Both the position numbers and the translations under genes were made by a program. Below, piece by piece: positions 59,269 through 64,000 of a DNA stretch of 64,000 nt (position 1 is its first letter; each line of letters begins with the position of its first letter). The notes below the pieces were generated by a model, which saw only the letters and a program-made list of their open reading frames with translations, had not been told where the DNA came from and searched no databases. The DNA lies in NCBI RefSeq assembly GCF_026460885.1, contig NZ_JAOVZW010000019.1, positions 62,001 through 126,000 of the forward strand, written 5' to 3'. The stretch is from Chryseobacterium formosum (GTDB taxonomy: Bacteria > Bacteroidota > Bacteroidia > Flavobacteriales > Weeksellaceae).

Positions 59269-61341
59269 TTATTTTAAAATATATTTAACACCCAGAAAAC
59301 CTCGTATTTTTTGCATAGGAGCGTATCCGTAAGTTGTATCAAAAGTATAATAATTGGGATTATTAATCGGGTCATCAACATTTTTATCAAAAGGATCAAA
59401 CGGTCGCATCAATGGATCTTTCGGTGTGAAATTGAACAGATTTTTAATTCCGCAATACACTTCAAATCCTGATTTGAAACTTTTCGAAACCTGAATATTG
59501 GCTAAATTATAAAATGGCGAATATCCGGGTCGATAATCATTCGGTAAAACAGGCAATCGCATCGGTCCGTAAAACTGTCCTGTAAAATCAATCGTCAAAT
59601 TACTCGGAAATTTATAGGTTAAATTGTACGTTCCACTCCATTTTGGAGCATGAAGCTGTTGTGATTTTTGTCTGTCATCATCAAATCTTTGGTACACATC
59701 AAGATATGTTACACCCAAATTGATACTTAATGGAAAATTAAAAGTATAATCCAAATTCAAAGAAGCTCCTCTCGAAATCCCATAACCTTGAAGGTTATCG
59801 TAAATAATTTTCTGAGGATCTGTATCAAAATCACCAACAATTTTATTGCTGAAATAGGTATAAAATGCAGAAGCATCAAGATTAAGCAATTTGTCCCCAA
59901 CAGGAATTTTCCAAATATAATTTAAATTTCCGTTGATCGATTTTTCAGGTTTTAAATTTGATTTAATAACAACATCACGTGAGCCTGTCAAAGCTGCATG
60001 ATCTTCTGTAAACAAATTCACCACACGAAAGCCCGTTCCAAAATTGAATCTCAACGTATGATAAGGATTGGGCGAAAACTTCCAAGCAAAACGCGGTGAA
60101 TGTACCGCATGATGAATTTTATCATAATCGAATCTGTAACCGATTAACAATGTATTTTTTTCGTTAATTTCCCACTGATCCTGAATAAATAGTCCGAAAA
60201 TCGGGGATTTCATCGGTTCGTTTAGCAATCCGTCATTAGACAATGTTCCGGGCGTATTATCATCATAATAGGTTTTCTTAAAAGTAGCTCCTAAAATCAA
60301 ATCATGATTTCCCAATTTCTTATCCCAATAGGTTTGCGTAAAAGCTACTTTTTGCGTCGCCAGAAAAGGGTTACTTCCGTAAAAAGAATTTTGATCATGA
60401 AAATTAAACGAAAACTGAGTCACAATATTTTCTTTCATTGGCCATTGATAGATTCCAAAAGCTTCGACTCGATTGGTATAAATACTTTCTCCGTAAATTT
60501 CATCACTTCCACGATAGGATTTATTCCACTGCATTTCTCCACCAAAACGGTCTTCATATAAATACCTCAACGCAAAACTTGCCAATCGATTTTCTTTTCG
60601 CTGGAAATTCCATTTATTAAAAATCGAAATTCTGTTTTGTAACGCTGCATCCGTAAAATTGTCATTATTTTCGTCAAATCTTTTGGTAGAATTAAAATAA
60701 TTTAGGCTTAATAATGAAGCAATATTTTTATTTATGTTAAATTTCGTTGAAAAATCAACATTATTTTCTGCCCAGCTTGTTGTCATTACATCGACACTTA
60801 ATTTCGGAGCTGTCAAAGCATTTTTTGTAATAATATTAATCACTCCGCCCATCGCTTCAGAGCCATACAATGACGAAGCCGGGCCTTTTACAACCTCAAT
60901 TCTGTCCACCAAACTATTTGGAATTCCGCTTAACCCGTAGACTGTTGAAAGTGAACTTACAATCGGCATCCCATCAATCAAAATCATTGTATAAGGTCCT
61001 TCCAATCCGTTGATGTGAATGTCTCCCGTATTACAAACGGAGCAATTAAGCTGAGGTTTTACACCATTTACCATCGCAATCGCTTCAAAAATATTCGGAG
61101 TGGGATTTTTCTGGAAAAATTTTTGACTGTAAATTTCCACTGCAACCGGACTTTTTGATTTGCTGACAGGTTTCAAAGTTCCTGTAATCACAACATCATC
61201 AATATCTCTCGTCTTAATTTCTTTTTTAACAGGAGCTTTTATTGAATCTGTTTTTTTAGAAGGACTTACAGTTAAACTATATGTTTCCTGAGCGAAACAA
61301 AATGAGGATAAAAAAAGAGCAGAAAATAATATTCGTTGCAT
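59269..61341 (-). CDS. TonB-dependent outer-membrane receptor
   Basis: 690 residues. Signal peptide (FCFAQ-ET), a TonB box-like DIDDVVITGT (about 46-55), a plug with ILIDGMPIVSSLSTVYGLSG and RIEVVKGPASSLYGSEAMGG, and a barrel ending in the receptor signature (..GFLGVKYILK). The plug carries QLNCSVCNTGDIHI, a CxxC at Cys100 and Cys103 that is unusual for receptors of this size and could bind metal or form a disulfide. Ligand not known. The ATG at 61341 (MQRILFSAL) is used. Promoter at 61360-61390. Confidence 0.92.
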   Translation of the reverse strand: MQRILFSALFLSSFCFAQETYSLTVSPSKKTDSIKAPVKKEIKTRDIDDVVITGTLKPVSKSKSPVAVEIYSQKFFQKNPTPNIFEAIAMVNGVKPQLNCSVCNTGDIHINGLEGPYTMILIDGMPIVSSLSTVYGLSGIPNSLVDRIEVVKGPASSLYGSEAMGGVINIITKNALTAPKLSVDVMTTSWAENNVDFSTKFNINKNIASLLSLNYFNSTKRFDENNDNFTDAALQNRISIFNKWNFQRKENRLASFALRYLYEDRFGGEMQWNKSYRGSDEIYGESIYTNRVEAFGIYQWPMKENIVTQFSFNFHDQNSFYGSNPFLATQKVAFTQTYWDKKLGNHDLILGATFKKTYYDDNTPGTLSNDGLLNEPMKSPIFGLFIQDQWEINEKNTLLIGYRFDYDKIHHAVHSPRFAWKFSPNPYHTLRFNFGTGFRVVNLFTEDHAALTGSRDVVIKSNLKPEKSINGNLNYIWKIPVGDKLLNLDASAFYTYFSNKIVGDFDTDPQKIIYDNLQGYGISRGASLNLDYTFNFPLSINLGVTYLDVYQRFDDDRQKSQQLHAPKWSGTYNLTYKFPSNLTIDFTGQFYGPMRLPVLPNDYRPGYSPFYNLANIQVSKSFKSGFEVYCGIKNLFNFTPKDPLMRPFDPFDKNVDDPINNPNYYTFDTTYGYAPMQKIRGFLGVKYILK

Positions 61342-61359
61342 GAAATTAAAATTGTTAGA

Positions 61360-61390
61360 CAAAACTAACATTTATTTTTAGAATACCAAA
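61360..61390 (-). promoter_or_regulatory. Promoter of the TonB-dependent receptor gene (TTTG-N19-TAGTTTTG)
   Basis: TTTG (61390-61387), exactly 19 bp, TAGTTTTG (61367-61360) on the minus strand, 18 bp upstream of the ATG. Confidence 0.75.
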
Positions 61391-61469
61391 ACTAATTTTA
61401 TTAACCTTGGAGATTCATATCAAAAAAAACACAGTGAAAAATCTTTCAACACAATTCATTAAAAAATAT

Positions 61470-61477
61470 TAAATTTG
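61470..61477 (+). promoter_or_regulatory. -7 box of hmgA (TAAATTTG)
   Basis: Exact TAnnTTTG match 22 bp before the hmgA ATG; the -33 region reads TTTC, a partial match. Confidence 0.5.
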
Positions 61478-61499
61478 AGAGTCAACATATAAAAGTAAA

Positions 61500-62687
61500 A
61501 TGAGATATCATCAGTCGGGAAATATCCCACAGAAAAGGCATACGATTTTCAAGTCTCTGGAAGATAAATTCTATTACGAACAACTTTTCGGAACCGAAGG
61601 TTTTCATGGAATTTCTTCGTTGTTATATCATATTCATCGTCCGACTCAAATCAAGTCAATTGGCGAAGCGAAAGATGTGACCCCAAAAATTGCGATTGAT
61701 AAAAACGTGACTCCAAGAATGTTTAAGGGAATGAATGTAACTCCTGAAGACGATTTTATGGACAGCCGAAAGTTTTTGATGGTGAACAACGACCTGAAAA
61801 TGGGATTATCGAAGCCTAGAAAATCGATGGATTATTTCTACAAAAATGCCGAGTGCGACGAACTTTTATACGCTCACAGCGGAAGCGGAATTCTAAAAAC
61901 CTTTGTTGGAAATCTGGAATTTTCTGTTGGTGATTATTTAATTATTCCAAGAGGAACGATTTATCAGGTTGAATTACATTCTGACGATACTGTTTTCTTT
62001 GTGGTTGAAAGTCACTCTCCTATTTACACTCCAAAGCGTTACAGAAACGAATTTGGACAATTATTAGAGCATTCTCCATTCTGCGAAAGAGATATTATTA
62101 CACCAACTTTTGTGGGACCAAAAGACGAAAAGGGAGAATTCTTAATTAAAGTAAAAAAAGAAAATCAGATTACTGATTTCATCTATGCAACACATCCGTT
62201 CGATGTTGTAGGTTGGGACGGATATTTTTATCCTTATAAATTTAATATTAAAAACTTCGAGCCGATTACGGGAAGAATTCACCAACCACCACCAATTCAC
62301 CAGACTTTTGAAGCGCACAATTTTGTGGTTTGTTCGTTCTGTGCAAGAATGTATGATTATCATCCGTTGGCAATTCCAGCGCCTTACAATCACTCAAATA
62401 TTGACTCTGATGAGGTTTTATTCTACACTGAAGGTGATTTTATGAGCCGAAACCATATCGATTTAATGGATTTCACGCTTCATCCAGGAGGAATCGTTCA
62501 CGGACCTCATCCCGGAGCAATGGAACGCAGTATCGGAAAAAAATTCACTGAAGAATATGCAGTGATGGTTGACCCGTTCAGACCTTTAAAAATTACTGAA
62601 GAAGCTTTAAAAGTAGAAGATCCTTCTTACAAAACTTCTTGGCTGGAAAGTGAAGATCATAGTTTAGAAGACCGTTCGCAGGAATAA
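61500..62687 (+). CDS. hmgA: Homogentisate 1,2-dioxygenase
   Basis: 395 residues, a cupin-fold iron dioxygenase that opens the ring of homogentisate in tyrosine and phenylalanine degradation. Signatures include MDYFYKNAECDELLYAHSGS and the iron-binding region near the C-terminus, with His in PAPYNHSNIDSDEVLFYTEG (followed by the Glu ligand) and in LHPGGIVHGPHPGAMERS. It is slightly shorter than the human enzyme. It stands alone here, without fahA or hppD in the window; a CoA-transferase gene follows 208 bp downstream. Confidence 0.93.
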   Translation: MRYHQSGNIPQKRHTIFKSLEDKFYYEQLFGTEGFHGISSLLYHIHRPTQIKSIGEAKDVTPKIAIDKNVTPRMFKGMNVTPEDDFMDSRKFLMVNNDLKMGLSKPRKSMDYFYKNAECDELLYAHSGSGILKTFVGNLEFSVGDYLIIPRGTIYQVELHSDDTVFFVVESHSPIYTPKRYRNEFGQLLEHSPFCERDIITPTFVGPKDEKGEFLIKVKKENQITDFIYATHPFDVVGWDGYFYPYKFNIKNFEPITGRIHQPPPIHQTFEAHNFVVCSFCARMYDYHPLAIPAPYNHSNIDSDEVLFYTEGDFMSRNHIDLMDFTLHPGGIVHGPHPGAMERSIGKKFTEEYAVMVDPFRPLKITEEALKVEDPSYKTSWLESEDHSLEDRSQE

Positions 62688-62746
62688 TGCAGCTATATGT
62701 AATTAGCTTTTGGCTTTTAGCTTTAAATCTATTATAAAATATATTG

Positions 62747-62771
62747 AGGACTGAATTTAAAATTCAGTCCT
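62747..62771 (+). terminator. Terminator of hmgA
   Basis: AGGACTGAATT/AATTCAGTCCT, 11-bp stem, 3-nt loop, then TTTTC. It separates hmgA from the CoA-transferase gene. Confidence 0.85.
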
Positions 62772-62895
62772 TTTTCATTCAATTTTCACCAAAACATGAT
62801 AAATATTTTCTCTTATTAATAGCCTGTAAAAATTAGATAAACTATCTTTAAAGGAAGAAAGAAATCGTAAAATCTATCCTTTAAAATTTTAGAAA

Positions 62896-64000
62896 ATGTA
62901 CAATTATATAAGTGCAGAAGAAGCTGTATATACCGTAAAAAGTGGAAATCGTGTGTTTTTTCATGGAAGTGCATGTACCCCAAATCATTTAATTGACGAA
63001 TTGGCGAAACAATCTCACCGACTAGACAAAGTAGAAATTGTTTCCATCACACAACAAGGAAATGTGGAAGTTGCAAAACCAGAATATAAAGACAAGTTTT
63101 TCGTGAACTCATTATTTGTTTCAACACCTGTGCGAGATGCAGTGAATTCTGACCGTGGAGATTTCGTGCCCGTTTTTTTAAGTGAAATCCCTATTCTTTT
63201 CAGGAAAAACATTTTACCGCTTGATGTTGCCTTTATCACAGTTTCGCCGCCTGATAAACACGGTTTCTGTACATTGGGAACTTCTGTAGATGTTGCGAGA
63301 GCCGCTGTTGATACTGCTCAGACTATTGTTGCCATCGTTAATCCTTTAATGCCAAGAACACACGGTGACGGAATGATCCACATCAGCAAAATTCATAAAT
63401 TGGTTTGGCATGAAGAAGAACTTCCAACTGTTGATTATGGTGCAAAAGTAGGTCCGGACGAAATGTTGGTCGGAAAAAACGTTGCCGAATTAATTGAAGA
63501 TAGATCCACACTTCAAATGGGAATCGGAACTATTCCTGATGCAGTTTTAAAATGTTTGGGGAATCATAAAGATTTGGGAATTCATACCGAAATGTTGAGT
63601 GACGGAGTGATTGATTTGATTCAAAACGACGTCATTAACAATAAATACAAAGGTTACAATGATAATAAAACAATTACAAGTTTCTGTTTCGGAACAAGAA
63701 AATTATACGATTATGTAGATGATAACACCGTTTTCTCTTTTGACGATGTGAGCACAGTGAATTTCCCAATTAATATTATGAGAAACAATAAAATGGTTGC
63801 GATTAATTCTGCGATTGAAATAGATTTAACCGGACAAGTTTGCGCAGATTCCATCGGAACAATGCAATACAGCGGAATTGGCGGACAAATGGATTTTATG
63901 AGAGGAGCAGCTTTAAGCGAGGACGGAAAACCAATTATCGCCATCACATCAAGAACGAAAAGAGGAGTTTCCAGAATTGTTCCATTCCTGAAACAGGGAG
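62896..64000 (+). CDS. Acetyl-CoA hydrolase/CoA-transferase family protein (C-terminus cut by window end)
   Basis: The first 368 residues of a class I CoA-transferase-like enzyme (acetyl-CoA hydrolase/4-hydroxybutyrate CoA-transferase family). Seen are RVFFHGSACTPNHLIDELAK near the start, DVAFITVSPPDKHGFCTLGT, LQMGIGTIPDAVLKCLG, and VAINSAIEIDLTGQVCADSI with the Glu expected to form the CoA thioester, then YSGIGGQMDFMRGAALSEDG. Start at ATG 62896. It transfers CoA between acids; the substrate pair is unknown. Only about 60 residues would remain beyond the window. Confidence 0.87.
   Translation, partial: MYNYISAEEAVYTVKSGNRVFFHGSACTPNHLIDELAKQSHRLDKVEIVSITQQGNVEVAKPEYKDKFFVNSLFVSTPVRDAVNSDRGDFVPVFLSEIPILFRKNILPLDVAFITVSPPDKHGFCTLGTSVDVARAAVDTAQTIVAIVNPLMPRTHGDGMIHISKIHKLVWHEEELPTVDYGAKVGPDEMLVGKNVAELIEDRSTLQMGIGTIPDAVLKCLGNHKDLGIHTEMLSDGVIDLIQNDVINNKYKGYNDNKTITSFCFGTRKLYDYVDDNTVFSFDDVSTVNFPINIMRNNKMVAINSAIEIDLTGQVCADSIGTMQYSGIGGQMDFMRGAALSEDGKPIIAITSRTKRGVSRIVPFLKQG

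Overview
The window looks like a chromosomal segment of a Chryseobacterium-like flavobacterium (Weeksellaceae). The evidence is AT-rich DNA, a SusC/SusD pair, proteins ending in a type IX secretion (T9SS) type A sorting domain, TPR-transmembrane-HTH regulators, a long flavobacterial-type signal peptidase I, and Bacteroidota promoters of the form TTTG-N19/20-TAnnTTTG. The assignment is by family recognition only; no database search was possible.

Layout. 1-3375: SusD (cut by the window edge) and SusC, minus strand. 3775-7502: three related regulators, two with TPRs and a transmembrane helix and one reduced to helix plus HTH. 7760-12052: a cell-surface operon (small secreted protein, large VWA/DUF11 protein, companion protein). 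12231-13758: an HU-like protein, an exactly 22-bp phased tandem repeat, a densely folded leader and two small HTH proteins; this is the least explained part of the window. 13759-14552: noncoding DNA with hairpins. 14553-14959: four tandem identical tRNA-Asp genes, with a fifth at 25162-25235 that has the same promoter and terminator.

15133-24705 (all minus): bestrophin and Na+/H+ antiporter; an aldehyde dehydrogenase / ABM monooxygenase / two outer-membrane protein operon; a TMEM175-type channel; a methyltransferase/DoxX/lipoprotein operon; an SDR. 25367-31068 (minus): thioredoxin, cysteine desulfurase, lipoprotein, then HAD phosphatase, DprE2-like reductase, DprE1-like oxidase and UbiA prenyltransferase. 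The last four resemble the polyprenyl-phosphoryl-arabinose pathway of mycobacteria. 31181-40897 (minus): OmpA-like and lipocalin-like lipoproteins, S8 peptidase, WbqC, LepB, DapB, DUF5683, ParB, ParA and TonB.

41231-46165 (plus): YiaA/B protein, then three tandem BspA-type repeat proteins with T9SS signals; the third carries two compensating homopolymer frameshifts. 46264-50805: PurE and PurK (minus) separated by a DMT transporter and two unknown proteins. 50880-64000: TauE/SafE plus DUF1634, VOC protein, EEP-fold phosphohydrolase, LysR regulator divergent from a quinone reductase/YgiN-like pair, AhpD-like, DoxX, Crp/Fnr and DUF1304 proteins, a thioredoxin-like protein, a TonB-dependent receptor, homogentisate dioxygenase and a CoA-transferase cut by the window end.

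Most of the window is ordinary chromosome. The parts that deserve a second look are the 6940-13993 region (a twin upstream element, phased repeats, folded leader, HTH pair), the tRNA-Asp amplification, the polyprenyl-sugar operon, the frameshifted BspA gene, and a tonB terminator whose stem is made of two DnaA-box sequences.
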